Below are positions 26,452 to 36,023 of a DNA stretch of 50,450 bases, piece by piece. Where the stretch lies: positions 1-50,450 of the forward strand of contig JAUIMF010000017.1 of the NCBI GenBank assembly GCA_030433415.1. The letters are read 5' to 3'. This DNA comes from Gammaproteobacteria bacterium. GTDB lineage: Bacteria > Pseudomonadota > Gammaproteobacteria > Pseudomonadales > Halieaceae. The position numbers were made by a program, and so were the translations under genes. The first letter of the stretch is position 1. Each line of letters opens with the position of its first letter. The notes under the pieces were generated by a model, which was given only the letters and a program-made list of their open reading frames with translations, was not told the DNA's origin and made no database searches.

Positions 26452-27957
26452 ATGGAAGCCAAAAAGCTGAATGTTAAAGAAAAATACCGTCTTCTCACCC
26501 GCGATCTTGACTGGGAGTTTTCCTACGAAGACCGCAAGGAAGCGTTCCCCTACGAAGAGTTTGAGGGCATCAAGATCACGGACTGGAGCAAGTGGGAAGA
26601 CCCCTTCCGTCTGACGATGGATGCGTACTGGAAGTACCAGGCAGAAAAAGAAAAGAAGCTCTACGCCATCTACGACGCATTTGCGCAGAACAACGGGCAT
26701 CTGAATGTCTCTGATGCACGCTACGTTAATGCATTGAAGATTTTCCTTACCGCGATCAGCCCCGCCGAGTACGCCGCCCACAACGGCTTTGCATTCACCG
26801 GTCGACAACTTGGTGGCATCGGTGCCCGTATCGCCGCACAGATGCAATCCATCGACGAACTGCGTCATATCCAGACGCAGATTCATGCGATGAGCCACTA
26901 CAACAAGCACTTTGAGGGCTTTGACGAATTTTCCCACATGCATGACCGGGTATGGTATCTGTCGGTTCCCAAGTCGTTCTTTGACGACGCCCGATCGTCT
27001 GGTCCTTTCGAATACATTGTTGCGATCAGCTTTGCGTTCGAGTACGTGCTCACGAACCTGCTGTTCGTGCCCTTCATGTCGGGCGCGGCCTACAACGGCG
27101 ACATGGCAACGGTCACCTTTGGTTTCTCTGCGCAATCAGACGAAGCGCGTCATATGACCCTCGGCCTGGAGATCATCAAATTCCTGCTCGAGCAACATGA
27201 AGACAACGTACCCATCGTGCAGAAGTGGATCGACAAGTGGCTGTGGCGCGGTTACCGCCTGCTCTCGGTAGTAGCCATGATGATGGACTACATGCTGCCG
27301 CAAAAATTCATGTCCTGGAAAGAAGCCTGGGAACTGTACTTTGAGGACGCTGGTGGCGCCCTCTTCCGCGATCTCGAACGCTACGGCATCAAAATGCCCG
27401 CCTGTGCCGAGCTTATCGCAAAGGAAAAAGATCATCTCAGCCATCAGACATGGTGGACCTTCTACACGTTCGGCCATGCGGCGGCCTTCCACACCTGGAC
27501 GCCCTCTGCGGAAGAAATGGACTGGCTGAGCGAGAAGTACCCCGACAGCTTTGATAAGTGGTATCGCCCGCGCTTTGAAATGGCAGCGGAGCTCGCCGAA
27601 AAGGGTGAACGCTTCTACTCCGAAGGTCTGCCTCAGCTGTGCCAGACCTGCCAGATCCCCATGTTTTACACCGAGTGTGGCGACGACCGACCCGACGATA
27701 CCTGCTATCGCTCCACGCACTATCAGGGCGAGCGCTTCCATTTCTGCTCCGATCACTGCAAAGACATATTCGAGGATGAGCCCGAGAAGTATGTTCACGC
27801 CTGGCTGCCCGTACACCAGATATTCCAGGGCAATTGCGGCGGCGCAGATTTGGCCGACGTCATGAAGTATTACAAGCTGAACGATGGCGCGGTTAACGCC
27901 GACTACATGGGATCGTCTGACGAACAACGCTGGAAAGCACTGAAGGGCATTGCCTGA
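26452..27957 (+). CDS. dmpN: Phenol hydroxylase P3, catalytic diiron alpha subunit
   Basis: This 501-residue oxygen-activating subunit hydroxylates phenol or methylphenols to catechols. The diiron ligands are all visible: E106 (SPAEY), E136xxH139 (DELRH), E197 (SFAFEY) and E231xxH234 (DEARH). A cysteine-rich C-terminal region (CQTCQIPMFYTECGDD, then HFCSDHCKDIF) matches the zinc/YHS-like end of DmpN. The ATG at 26452 has AGGAGA upstream and sits 17 bp after P2. No change in the active-site frame was seen; substrate range cannot be told from reading alone. Confidence 0.97.
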   Translation: MEAKKLNVKEKYRLLTRDLDWEFSYEDRKEAFPYEEFEGIKITDWSKWEDPFRLTMDAYWKYQAEKEKKLYAIYDAFAQNNGHLNVSDARYVNALKIFLTAISPAEYAAHNGFAFTGRQLGGIGARIAAQMQSIDELRHIQTQIHAMSHYNKHFEGFDEFSHMHDRVWYLSVPKSFFDDARSSGPFEYIVAISFAFEYVLTNLLFVPFMSGAAYNGDMATVTFGFSAQSDEARHMTLGLEIIKFLLEQHEDNVPIVQKWIDKWLWRGYRLLSVVAMMMDYMLPQKFMSWKEAWELYFEDAGGALFRDLERYGIKMPACAELIAKEKDHLSHQTWWTFYTFGHAAAFHTWTPSAEEMDWLSEKYPDSFDKWYRPRFEMAAELAEKGERFYSEGLPQLCQTCQIPMFYTECGDDRPDDTCYRSTHYQGERFHFCSDHCKDIFEDEPEKYVHAWLPVHQIFQGNCGGADLADVMKYYKLNDGAVNADYMGSSDEQRWKALKGIA

Positions 27958-28007
27958 GCTTCGCGTAGACCGCAGGTCCGCGTCCAATCCATACAGGAGT
28001 AAAGATC

Positions 28008-28370
28008 ATGGCCGTAAAAGCGCTACAGGAAGGCTACCACGGTGAATTCAAGGACTCCGCCGAAAAATTCGGCGGGGCCATCGTTGTCTACATTGGCTGG
28101 GACAAACACCTCTGGTTCTGTTCCCCCAAGGCATTTCCGTTAGACCCCAACATGCCCTTCGGGGCGGTGGTCGAGAATGTGCTTCCCGCAGGATTCGGTG
28201 CGCATCCTCAATTTGCCGAGATCGACTGGGACAAGGTGGAGTGGTCGCTGAATCAGCAACCGTTTACGCCAGATATGGAAAAATCCCTGGCGGAACAAGG
28301 ATTCGATCATAAATGTCTGCTGCGCATGAAAACACCGGGGCTCGATGGGCTCCACGGCGCTTCGATCTGA
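28008..28370 (+). CDS. dmpO: Phenol hydroxylase P4, gamma subunit
   Basis: This 120-residue third component of the hydroxylase complex is of the DmpO/TouB type. The pattern MAVKALQEGYHGEFKDSAEK, then VVYIGWDKHLWFCSPKAFPL and PFTPDMEKSLAEQGFDHKCL, is characteristic. An AGGAG ribosome-binding site precedes the start. The gene ends 7 bp before the P5 start, so the two are probably coupled. Confidence 0.95.
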   Translation: MAVKALQEGYHGEFKDSAEKFGGAIVVYIGWDKHLWFCSPKAFPLDPNMPFGAVVENVLPAGFGAHPQFAEIDWDKVEWSLNQQPFTPDMEKSLAEQGFDHKCLLRMKTPGLDGLHGASI

Positions 28371-28377
28371 GGTAAGC

Positions 28378-29436
28378 ATGTACGAAGTTACGATCGAGCC
28401 CACGGGCGAGGTAATCGAAGTCGAAGAAGGTCAGACGATCCTCGCAGCGGCGCTGCGCCAGGGCGTCTGGCTGCCGTTTGCCTGCGGTCATGGCACCTGT
28501 GCCACCTGCAAGTGCACGCTGCTGGACGGCTATGTCGAGCACGGTGATGCATCGCCCTTTGCCCTGATGGACATGGAGCGGGAAGAAGGCAAGCTGCTCG
28601 CCTGCTGCGCTACGCCTGAGTGCGATCTGGTGATCGAAGCAAACATCGATGTAGACCCGGACTTCAAGGGCCATCTGGTCGAGGACTACCGCGCCACGGT
28701 CAGTGCGCTGGAACCCCTGTCACCAACGATTCTTGAGGTAACGCTGGATCTGGATCGCCCCATGGCGTTCCAGGCGGGTCAATACATCAATCTGGCGTTA
28801 CCGGGCGTGGAGGGCACGCGTGCGTTCTCTATCGCAAACCCACCAAGTCAGGCTGAGCAGGTGGTATTGCACATACGTCGCGTTCCCGGCGGCGCTGGCA
28901 CCGGCTATATCCACGAAACGCTCAAGCAGGGTGACACGTTGGATCTTTCCGGTCCCTATGGGCAGTTCTTCGTGCGCACCTCCGACTCTCAGGACGTGAT
29001 CTTTATCGCCGGTGGTTCAGGGCTTTCAAGCCCCGAGTCCATGGTGGTGGATCTGCTCGAGAGTGGAGACACGCGAAAGATCTACCTGTTCCAGGGCGCA
29101 CGCAACGTCGCCGAGTTGTACCACGCAGACAAGTTGCGTGCCCTGGCCGACGCCAACGAGAACTTTCATTACATACCCGCCCTCAACGAACCGGCGGACG
29201 ATGATAACTGGGAAGGTTTCACCGGCTTCGTACACGAGGCGGCCATCGACTTTTTTGACGGCAAGTTTTCTGGTCACAAAGCCTATCTGTGTGGCCCGCC
29301 ACCCATGATCGATGCGGCAATCACTGCACTGATCCGTGGCCGACTGTTTGAGAACGACATTCATATGGAGAAGTTCCTGACCGCGGCGGATGGCAAGAAC
29401 GAAATAACCCGTAGCGCGCTGTTCAAGCGAATTTGA
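28378..29436 (+). CDS. dmpP: Phenol hydroxylase P5, reductase
   Basis: This 352-residue NAD(P)H:hydroxylase reductase has three domains. A plant-type [2Fe-2S] ferredoxin carries C36-x4-C41-x2-C44 and C76 (ACGHGTCATCKC). The FAD domain has RAFSIANPP. The NAD(P)H domain has IFIAGGSGLSSPESMV and CGPPPMIDAA. It feeds electrons from NADH to the P3 diiron centre. The ATG at 28378 directly follows the P4 stop region with a GAGG site. Length equals that of DmpP. Confidence 0.96.
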   Translation: MYEVTIEPTGEVIEVEEGQTILAAALRQGVWLPFACGHGTCATCKCTLLDGYVEHGDASPFALMDMEREEGKLLACCATPECDLVIEANIDVDPDFKGHLVEDYRATVSALEPLSPTILEVTLDLDRPMAFQAGQYINLALPGVEGTRAFSIANPPSQAEQVVLHIRRVPGGAGTGYIHETLKQGDTLDLSGPYGQFFVRTSDSQDVIFIAGGSGLSSPESMVVDLLESGDTRKIYLFQGARNVAELYHADKLRALADANENFHYIPALNEPADDDNWEGFTGFVHEAAIDFFDGKFSGHKAYLCGPPPMIDAAITALIRGRLFENDIHMEKFLTAADGKNEITRSALFKRI

Positions 29437-29449
29437 GAATACGCGATCC

Positions 29450-29782
29450 ATGGGCCACAGGATTACCGTCGACAACGCGGGTGAAAGCTTCGAATGCCCG
29501 CCAGAGAAATCGCTGCTCTCGGGCATGGAGTCCCAGAGCAAAAAAGCCATCGCTGTGGGCTGCCGGGGCGGAGGCTGTGGTTACTGCAAGATCCGCATTT
29601 TAAGCGGCGAGTTTGAGACAAAGAAAATGAGCGTGAAGTTTGTCACGCACGAAGAGCAGGCGCAGGGATTTGCCCTGTCGTGCCGGGTGTTTCCCCGCAG
29701 CGACATGTCGGTGATCGCCATCGAGGAGATTCAGTCCGGCAATCCCTACGCCAAAAAGAACGTAACAAGCAAAATAAGCTGA
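29450..29782 (+). CDS. dmpQ: [2Fe-2S] ferredoxin of the catechol dioxygenase operon
   Basis: This 110-residue chloroplast-type ferredoxin has [13 protein letters not shown] supplying three ligands and CRVFP the fourth. It lies between P5 and catechol 2,3-dioxygenase, the place of dmpQ/xylT. That protein re-reduces the catechol dioxygenase iron after inactivation by alkylcatechols (family knowledge). Such a ferredoxin could in principle also accept electrons from NifJ at 4991-8620, but nothing in the sequence shows this. Confidence 0.93.
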   Translation: MGHRITVDNAGESFECPPEKSLLSGMESQSKKAIAVGCRGGGCGYCKIRILSGEFETKKMSVKFVTHEEQAQGFALSCRVFPRSDMSVIAIEEIQSGNPYAKKNVTSKIS

Positions 29783-29796
29783 CAGAGGAAACACCC

Positions 29797-30717
29797 ATGA
29801 AAAAAGGCGTAATGCGCACCGGACACATTCAAATTCGCGTTCTGGACCTCGACGAAGGCCTGGCTCACTACCGTGACCGTCTGGGGCTTCTGGAGATGGA
29901 CCGGGATGACACGCGTGTCTTCCTGAAGGGCTGGACCGAGTGCGACAAGTACTCCGTGGTACTCCGCGAAGCCGACGAAGCTGGCATGGACTTTCTCGGC
30001 TTCAAGGTCGATTCCGACGCGCGCCTGGACGAACTGCGCGCCGATCTCGAAGCGGCAGGCTATGCCACGGAAGAACTGCCTGCGGGTGATCTGCCGGACT
30101 GCGGTCGGCGCATAACCTTTGTTGCCGGCACCGGACACCGTTTTGAGCTTTACGCCGACAAAGTGTCCACCGGACGCCACGGCGTGGGCCACCATAACCC
30201 CGAAGCCTGGCCCGAGGATCTCAAGGGTATGAAAGCCACGCGCTTTGATCACGCCCTGCTCTACGGCGAAGATCTTGCGTCCGTGTACACGCTGTTTACC
30301 GATGTGCTGGGCTTCTGGCTCTCGGAGCAGGCCATGGACGGCGAAGAGCGCATTGCCCAGTTCTTTACCTGTTCCATGAAGGAACACGAAATTGCCTTCA
30401 TCAAGCAGGAAGGCAACACCGGCGCTTTCCACCACGCGTCTTTCTATCTCGAAAGCTGGCAGGACGTGCTGCACGCCGCCGACATCATCTCAATGCACGA
30501 TATCTCGCTGGACATCGGCCCCACGCGCCACGGTCTTACCCACGGTGCCACGATCTATTTCTTCGATCCCAGTGGTAACCGCAACGAGACCTTCTGTGGT
30601 GGGGACTACTTCTTCCCCGATCATCCGGTCACGACCTGGGATGCGGAGCAGCTTGGCAAGGCGGTGTTCTACCACACGCGCGAACTCAACGAGCGCTTCC
30701 TGACCGTCACTACCTGA
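29797..30717 (+). CDS. dmpB: Catechol 2,3-dioxygenase
   Basis: This 306-residue extradiol dioxygenase opens catechol next to the diol to give 2-hydroxymuconic semialdehyde. Two vicinal-oxygen-chelate modules are present, and the Fe(II) ligands H152 (RFDHALL), H213 (AFHHASF) and E264 (NRNETFCGG) are all in place, one residue offset from the classical numbering. The start at 29797 is set by GAGGAAA upstream and by [15 protein letters not shown], which aligns with the XylE/DmpB N-terminus. Located after the ferredoxin as in the dmp and TOL meta operons. Confidence 0.97.
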   Translation: MKKGVMRTGHIQIRVLDLDEGLAHYRDRLGLLEMDRDDTRVFLKGWTECDKYSVVLREADEAGMDFLGFKVDSDARLDELRADLEAAGYATEELPAGDLPDCGRRITFVAGTGHRFELYADKVSTGRHGVGHHNPEAWPEDLKGMKATRFDHALLYGEDLASVYTLFTDVLGFWLSEQAMDGEERIAQFFTCSMKEHEIAFIKQEGNTGAFHHASFYLESWQDVLHAADIISMHDISLDIGPTRHGLTHGATIYFFDPSGNRNETFCGGDYFFPDHPVTTWDAEQLGKAVFYHTRELNERFLTVTT

Positions 30718-30727
30718 GAGACCCCGT

Positions 30728-32194
30728 ATGAATCACAGCGACATCCGGCATTTCATCAACGGGGAGTTCGTCACGGGTTCCTCGGGCCGGACCTTCGACA
30801 ATCGCAACCCCGTCGACAACTCCGTTATCGGCCAGGTGCACGAGGCAGCACAGGAAGATGTTGCGGCCGCCGTGGCAGCGGCCAAAGCCGCCCTGACCGG
30901 CCCCTGGGGTCAGCTCTCGATGGCGGAACGCACCGAGATGCTGTACCGCGTTGCAGACCGGATCAACGAGCGCTTTGACGAGTTCCTTGAAGCGGAGTGC
31001 CTGGATACGGGCAAACCCCGCTCCCTGGCCAGTCACATCGATATACCCCGCGGTGCAGCCAACTTCCGCGTCTTTGCCGACGTGATAAAAAATGTACCGA
31101 CGGAATCGTTCCGCCTGGACACACCCGATGCGGCCGGCGCGGTAAACATCGGCCATCGTGCACCCAAGGGCGTTATTGCGGTCATCAGCCCCTGGAACCT
31201 GCCCCTGCTGTTGATGACCTGGAAAGTCGGGCCTGCCCTGGCTTGTGGTAACACGGTGGTCGTCAAGCCCTCAGAAGAAACGCCGCTTACGACGACGCTG
31301 CTGGGCGAAGTTATGAACGAGTGCGGCGTCCCCGCTGGTGTATACAACGTCGTACACGGTTTCGGCCCCGATTCCGCGGGCGAGTTTCTTACGAGCAACC
31401 CCGATGTCGACGCCATTACCTTCACGGGTGAAACGCGCACGGGCGAAATCATCGCCGCAGCGGCAGCCAAAGGTCTGCGGGATGTCTCCCTGGAGTGTGG
31501 CGGCAAAAACGCGGCGATTGTTTTCGACGACTGCGATCTGGACAAGGCGATCGAGGGCACCATGCGCTCGGCCTTCGCCAACTGTGGCCAGGTCTGCCTG
31601 GGCACAGAGCGCGTCTATGTGCAGCGCAGTATCTACGAGCAGTTCCGGGACCGCCTGGTAGAGACCGCCAAAGGCCTGCGACTCGGCCCCCCGAGCGATG
31701 CCGACAGCACCCTCGGCCCCCTGATCAGCAAGGAGCATCAGCAGAAAGTGCTGAGCTACTACGAACTCGCCCGCGAAGAAGGAGCCACGGTGCTTCTGGG
31801 TGGTGGCCAACCGACCATGGCCGATGAGTTGAACGACGGCTGCTGGGTGGAACCCACCATCTGGGAAGGCCTGGACGACGACGCCCGCGTTATTCGCGAA
31901 GAAATCTTCGGCCCCTGCTGTCACCTGCGCCCCTTCGACAGTGAAGAGGAAGTCATCGCCCTGGCCAACGACAACCCCTATGGCCTGGCCACGGCGATCT
32001 GGACCGAGAACAGCAGCCGCGCGATCCGCGTCGCCGAGAAGATCGAAGTCGGCATCGCCTGGGTCAACAGCTGGTTCCTGCGCGATCTGCGCACCGCCTT
32101 TGGCGGCGCCAAGCAGTCGGGTATCGGCCGCGAAGGAGGCGTTCACTCGCTGGAGTTCTACACGGAACTCAAGAACATCTGCCTCAAGCTGTAA
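30728..32194 (+). CDS. dmpC: 2-hydroxymuconic semialdehyde dehydrogenase (right-arm copy)
   Basis: This 488-residue NAD+-dependent aldehyde dehydrogenase oxidises the ring-fission product in the oxalocrotonate branch. The segment SPWNLPLLLMTWKVGPALACGN, catalytic glutamate in LECGGKNA (the usual leucine is cysteine), catalytic cysteine in NCGQVCLG and EEIFGPCCHLRPF are visible. It follows catechol dioxygenase by 10 bp, the canonical place of dmpC/xylG. It shares long identical blocks with the left-arm copy at 15683-17140. Confidence 0.96.
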   Translation: MNHSDIRHFINGEFVTGSSGRTFDNRNPVDNSVIGQVHEAAQEDVAAAVAAAKAALTGPWGQLSMAERTEMLYRVADRINERFDEFLEAECLDTGKPRSLASHIDIPRGAANFRVFADVIKNVPTESFRLDTPDAAGAVNIGHRAPKGVIAVISPWNLPLLLMTWKVGPALACGNTVVVKPSEETPLTTTLLGEVMNECGVPAGVYNVVHGFGPDSAGEFLTSNPDVDAITFTGETRTGEIIAAAAAKGLRDVSLECGGKNAAIVFDDCDLDKAIEGTMRSAFANCGQVCLGTERVYVQRSIYEQFRDRLVETAKGLRLGPPSDADSTLGPLISKEHQQKVLSYYELAREEGATVLLGGGQPTMADELNDGCWVEPTIWEGLDDDARVIREEIFGPCCHLRPFDSEEEVIALANDNPYGLATAIWTENSSRAIRVAEKIEVGIAWVNSWFLRDLRTAFGGAKQSGIGREGGVHSLEFYTELKNICLKL

Positions 32195-32236
32195 CGCGGC
32201 GGGCGCACATTCATTTTATTGAACGGAAACACATCC

Positions 32237-33019
32237 ATGGACAAGGACACGATCCTCTCGCTGGGCGACGCGCTGTATGACGCGCTCTCGGCGCGGCGCA
32301 CCATCGCCCCGCTGACCGACGCTCACCCCGACATGACCATTGAAGACGCCTATCAGGTATCGCTGCGTTTTCTCGAGCGGCGCACCAGCGCCGGCGAAAA
32401 GGTCATCGGCAAAAAAATCGGTGTCACCAGCAAGGCGGTGATGGATATGCTGGACGTGCGCCAGCCCGACTTTGGCTTTATGACCGACGCCATGCGCTAC
32501 GACGGCGAAATGCCCATCTCGTCAACGCTGATCCAGCCCCGCGCCGAAGGCGAGCTGGCCTTTGTGCTGAAAAAGGATCTTACGGGCCCCGGCGTGACCA
32601 ATGCGGATGTGCTCGCTGCCACCGAAGCCGTTCTGCCCTGCTTTGAAGTGGTCGACTCACGCATCGACGACTGGAAAATCAAGATTCAGGACACGGTGTC
32701 AGACAATGCATCCTGCGGCCTGTTCACGGTCAATGAAGCCGCCGCCATCGACCCCCGCAAGATCGATCTGGCGACCTGCGGCATGGTGGTCAGCAAAAAC
32801 GGCAAGATGATCTCCAACGGTGCCGGTGCCGCCGCCATGGGCAGCCCCGTGAACTGCGTGGCCTGGCTGGCCAACACGCTCGGCCAGTTCGGCATCACGC
32901 TCAACGCCGGCGACATCATTCTGTCGGGCAGCCTGGTTCCCCTGGAGCCCGTGACCGCCGGCGATGTGATGACCGTTCGCGTCGGTGGCGTAGGCGACTG
33001 CACCGTACACTTCACCTGA
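32237..33019 (+). CDS. dmpE: 2-oxopent-4-enoate hydratase
   Basis: This 260-residue hydratase adds water to 2-hydroxypenta-2,4-dienoate to give 4-hydroxy-2-oxovalerate, the aldolase substrate. The sequence closely follows DmpE: GKKIGVTSKAVMDMLDVRQPDFG, PRAEGELAFVLKKDL, FEVVDSRIDDWKIKIQDTVSDNASCGLF and ILSGSLVPLEPV. The ATG at 32237 is preferred over a TTG 18 nt upstream on similarity of the N-terminus. Hydratase and decarboxylase are homologous and form a complex; they are adjacent here. Confidence 0.95.
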   Translation: MDKDTILSLGDALYDALSARRTIAPLTDAHPDMTIEDAYQVSLRFLERRTSAGEKVIGKKIGVTSKAVMDMLDVRQPDFGFMTDAMRYDGEMPISSTLIQPRAEGELAFVLKKDLTGPGVTNADVLAATEAVLPCFEVVDSRIDDWKIKIQDTVSDNASCGLFTVNEAAAIDPRKIDLATCGMVVSKNGKMISNGAGAAAMGSPVNCVAWLANTLGQFGITLNAGDIILSGSLVPLEPVTAGDVMTVRVGGVGDCTVHFT

Positions 33020-33036
33020 TTTTCGAGGATTCCATC

Positions 33037-33831
33037 ATGAGCAGAACACTTTCCGAACAGCAGGTGAAGGAACTCGCGGAGCACGTTGAAGCCGCGGAAC
33101 TCGACCGCGTAGAAATCCTCAAGATCACCGACGACTATCCCGATATGAGCTTCGCCGATGCCACGGCGGTGCAGTGGGAGATTCGTCGCCGCAAAGAGAA
33201 TCGCGGCAATAAAATTGTGGGCCTGAAAATGGGTCTGACATCCTGGGCCAAGATACACCAGATGGGCGTCGAGAAGCCCTGCTACGGTTTTCTCGCGGAT
33301 TACTTCAGCTATGCCGACGGAGCGAAGGTTCCGTTTAACGATTTCATTCACCCAAAGGTCGAGGCAGAAGTCGCCTTCGTCACCAACAAGGATCTGCGTG
33401 GCCGCGACGTTACCGTCGACGAGGTACTTGCCGCCACGGAGCTGGTAGTACCCGCAGTAGAAATCATCGACTCGCGCTACAAGGACTTCAAGTTCGATCT
33501 GACGAGCGTCATGGCTGACAACTCCTCGTCTCGGGGATTTGTTATCGGTAGCCACAGCGCCACACCGGACGCCTGCGACTGGTCGACGCTGGGCGTTGTC
33601 ATGGAAAAGAACGGTGAAATTGTTCAGTTGGGTGCGGGCGCCGCGGTGCTGGATCACCCCGCCGCCAGCGTCGCCATGCTGGCAGACATGCTCGCTGATG
33701 TGGACGAGTACATTCCCGCGGGCACCTTTGTCATGACCGGCGGTATCACCGCTGCTGTGCTGGCGGAACCCGGCGATACCTTCACGGTGCGCTACCAGAA
33801 CCTGGGCAGCATCACCTTGTCTTTCGCATGA
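33037..33831 (+). CDS. dmpH: 4-oxalocrotonate decarboxylase
   Basis: This 264-residue metal-dependent decarboxylase turns 2-oxo-3-hexenedioate into 2-hydroxypenta-2,4-dienoate and CO2. Family features: [73 protein letters not shown] and a fold shared with the preceding hydratase. A GAGGATT site precedes the start. It follows the hydratase by 17 bp and precedes the hydrolase, so both branches of the meta pathway are encoded. Confidence 0.95.
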   Translation: MSRTLSEQQVKELAEHVEAAELDRVEILKITDDYPDMSFADATAVQWEIRRRKENRGNKIVGLKMGLTSWAKIHQMGVEKPCYGFLADYFSYADGAKVPFNDFIHPKVEAEVAFVTNKDLRGRDVTVDEVLAATELVVPAVEIIDSRYKDFKFDLTSVMADNSSSRGFVIGSHSATPDACDWSTLGVVMEKNGEIVQLGAGAAVLDHPAASVAMLADMLADVDEYIPAGTFVMTGGITAAVLAEPGDTFTVRYQNLGSITLSFA

Positions 33832-33842
33832 GGGCCAGACAC

Positions 33843-34667
33843 ATGACTGACGAAATCGGCCTTCAGGCTCATACCGGGGGATACCTCACCAATTATCATG
33901 ATCTGGGCGCTGGGGAGCCCCTGGTGCTACTCCACGGCTCCGGCCCCGGCGTGTCAGCCTGGGCCAACTGGCGTGGTGTCGCACCGGCGTTCGCCGAAAA
34001 CTTCCGCGTGGTCATGCCCGATCTGGTGGGCTTTGGGTACACTGCCGAACCCGCGGATTTTTCCTTTGAATTTATGCATAGCTGGGTGGCGCAGGTCGAC
34101 GCCCTGCTGGATGCGCTGGCCCTGGATTCAGTTAATCTCGTTGGCAACTCCTTTGGCGGCGCCGTCGCCCTTGCCTACGTTATTGCCAGACCCGAGCGCG
34201 TGCGCCGGCTGGTGCTTATGGGCTCCGTGGGCACGACCGGTGAGCTGACGGAGGGACTGGATCAGGTCTGGGGTTACACACCGTCGCTGGACAATATGCG
34301 TGGCGTACTGGACGTGATGGCGTACAACCGCGATCTCGCGACCGATGAACTGGCGCAGCTGCGCTACGAGGCCAGCCTGCGCCCCGGCGTGCAGGAGCGC
34401 TTTGCCCGCCTGTTTCCCGCGCCACGGCAGCGCTGGCTCGATGCCGTCGCACAGCGCGACGAGGATATCGCAGCAATCGCACAGCCCACGCTGTTGTTGC
34501 ATGGCCGCGATGACCTGGTGATTCCCGTGGCCATGTCCCAGCGCCTGCACAGCCTGATCAGGGATTCCCAGTTTCACAGCTTTGGCTGCTGCGGGCACTG
34601 GACCCAGATCGAACAGGCAACGCGCTTCGTGTCCCTGGTGACGCAGTTCTGTCAGGAACCACAATGA
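33843..34667 (+). CDS. dmpD: 2-hydroxymuconic semialdehyde hydrolase
   Basis: This 274-residue alpha/beta-hydrolase of the DmpD/XylF/BphD group cleaves C-C bonds in ring-fission products, mainly those from 3-alkylcatechols, which cannot be oxidised as aldehydes. The oxyanion strand LLHGSGPGVSAWANWR, nucleophile elbow VGNSFGG, acidic residue in LLLHGRDDLVIP and histidine in CGHWTQIEQ complete the triad. The ATG at 33843 has GAGGG upstream, 11 bp after the decarboxylase stop. Confidence 0.93.
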   Translation: MTDEIGLQAHTGGYLTNYHDLGAGEPLVLLHGSGPGVSAWANWRGVAPAFAENFRVVMPDLVGFGYTAEPADFSFEFMHSWVAQVDALLDALALDSVNLVGNSFGGAVALAYVIARPERVRRLVLMGSVGTTGELTEGLDQVWGYTPSLDNMRGVLDVMAYNRDLATDELAQLRYEASLRPGVQERFARLFPAPRQRWLDAVAQRDEDIAAIAQPTLLLHGRDDLVIPVAMSQRLHSLIRDSQFHSFGCCGHWTQIEQATRFVSLVTQFCQEPQ

Positions 34668-34709
34668 TAAAAACAACCCGTCGCGCTACCGCGTAAAGGA
34701 ATCGCCCCG

Positions 34710-36014
34710 ATGCATCGCAAGGAATCCCGATTATTCCTGTTACTGACCGCTGCGCTGGCGACGGTGATGCCTTCCCTCTCTGCCTGGTCCTTGTCCGGTA
34801 CTGAGTTCTCGGCGCAGCCAGCGCCAGAACGCCGCGACGCGATCGCCGCCGGCACCGTGATCGACGCCACCAACGTCGGCGATTATGCCGACGTTTTATC
34901 GCCCGCCATGGGTGAACTCATCAGTGCAGGCGCTACGACCATTGAACTCGGTCCACACATCGACTTTCCCATTCACCCGAACTACCGGGCAGCGACGGAG
35001 CAGCATGAGGGCTCGGTCACGCTGGGACCAGAGATCGGCGATCTCGATAACTACATCGCCGGTCGCCCCTTCCCCATTACCTTGAGCACCGACGACCCGC
35101 GCGCCGGTGAAAAAGCCGCCTGGAACATGCGTTACGGCTATGGCCCCGACGAGACCGAAACGCTGCTCATGACCTGGCGCTACAAGGATATGGCCAAGGA
35201 TCTCGAGGAACGGCGCATCGAAATGTACGGGGCGCTCATGCGCTTCGACCACCGCCACACCCGCGAGCCCATGCCGGCGCTCGACAGCAACCCCTCGGAG
35301 CTCTATTCAGGCCTGTACCTGAAGGTGAATTTTCCCTATGACATCCGCAATACCCAGCTGCTGACGCACACCAAGCTGGACGACGGTGCACCCGAGCAGG
35401 CCTGGATCTACCTCAATACCCAGCGCCGGGTGAAACGCCTGTCTACCGGCCAGAAAACCGATGCGTTCCTGGGCAGCGACATCATGATCGAGGACTTTCT
35501 GGGCTACAACGGCCGCATACGAGACATGGAGTGGACCTACGAGGGAAGCGAAGATCGTCTGCTACCGATGTATGCCTACGACGACCTGCAGCCGGAGCGG
35601 CGCATCGTTCTGGACAAACACCCCGTCATCGCCTTCGAGGGTGCCGGTGACTGCTTTCCGAGTGTCACCTGGCAGCTGCGTCGCGTGCACAAGCTGCGCG
35701 CCACACCGCGGGATCCATCGCATCCCATCGGCTATCGCCTGTTTACCGTCGACGCCGCAACCTATGCACCGGTCATGACCGAGATTCATGATCGCGGCGG
35801 CAAGCTCTGGAAAGTCGGCATGGTCGCGCTGAGTGACTCGTCCCGGCGCAGCGGCCCCAACGAAGACTGGCAAGGCGCCATCACCGATGGCGTCAGCATG
35901 GTCGACGTGCAGGCTCAGCACTGCACTACGTTACAGTTTCGCACCCGCATTCCCGAAAGCGGACTGCGGTCCCAGTTATTTACCACACAGCAGATGCGCT
36001 CCGCGGGGCGCTGA
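34710..36014 (+). CDS. DUF1329 protein (right-arm copy)
   Basis: This is a 434-residue exported DUF1329 protein with an N-terminal signal peptide (LFLLLTAALATVMPSLSA). It shares GRPFP, DDPRAGEK, NTQLL, RRVKRLSTGQKTDAFLGSD and the following MIEDF..GYNGR..DMEWT block, and the end FTTQQMRSAGR, with the left-arm copy at 17205-18518. It lacks an adjacent DUF1302 or permease gene, so it would have to share those of the left arm. It follows the hydrolase gene in the phenol operon, tying the family to aromatic catabolism here. Function unknown. Confidence 0.85.
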   Translation: MHRKESRLFLLLTAALATVMPSLSAWSLSGTEFSAQPAPERRDAIAAGTVIDATNVGDYADVLSPAMGELISAGATTIELGPHIDFPIHPNYRAATEQHEGSVTLGPEIGDLDNYIAGRPFPITLSTDDPRAGEKAAWNMRYGYGPDETETLLMTWRYKDMAKDLEERRIEMYGALMRFDHRHTREPMPALDSNPSELYSGLYLKVNFPYDIRNTQLLTHTKLDDGAPEQAWIYLNTQRRVKRLSTGQKTDAFLGSDIMIEDFLGYNGRIRDMEWTYEGSEDRLLPMYAYDDLQPERRIVLDKHPVIAFEGAGDCFPSVTWQLRRVHKLRATPRDPSHPIGYRLFTVDAATYAPVMTEIHDRGGKLWKVGMVALSDSSRRSGPNEDWQGAITDGVSMVDVQAQHCTTLQFRTRIPESGLRSQLFTTQQMRSAGR

Positions 36015-36023
36015 GGATCAATC

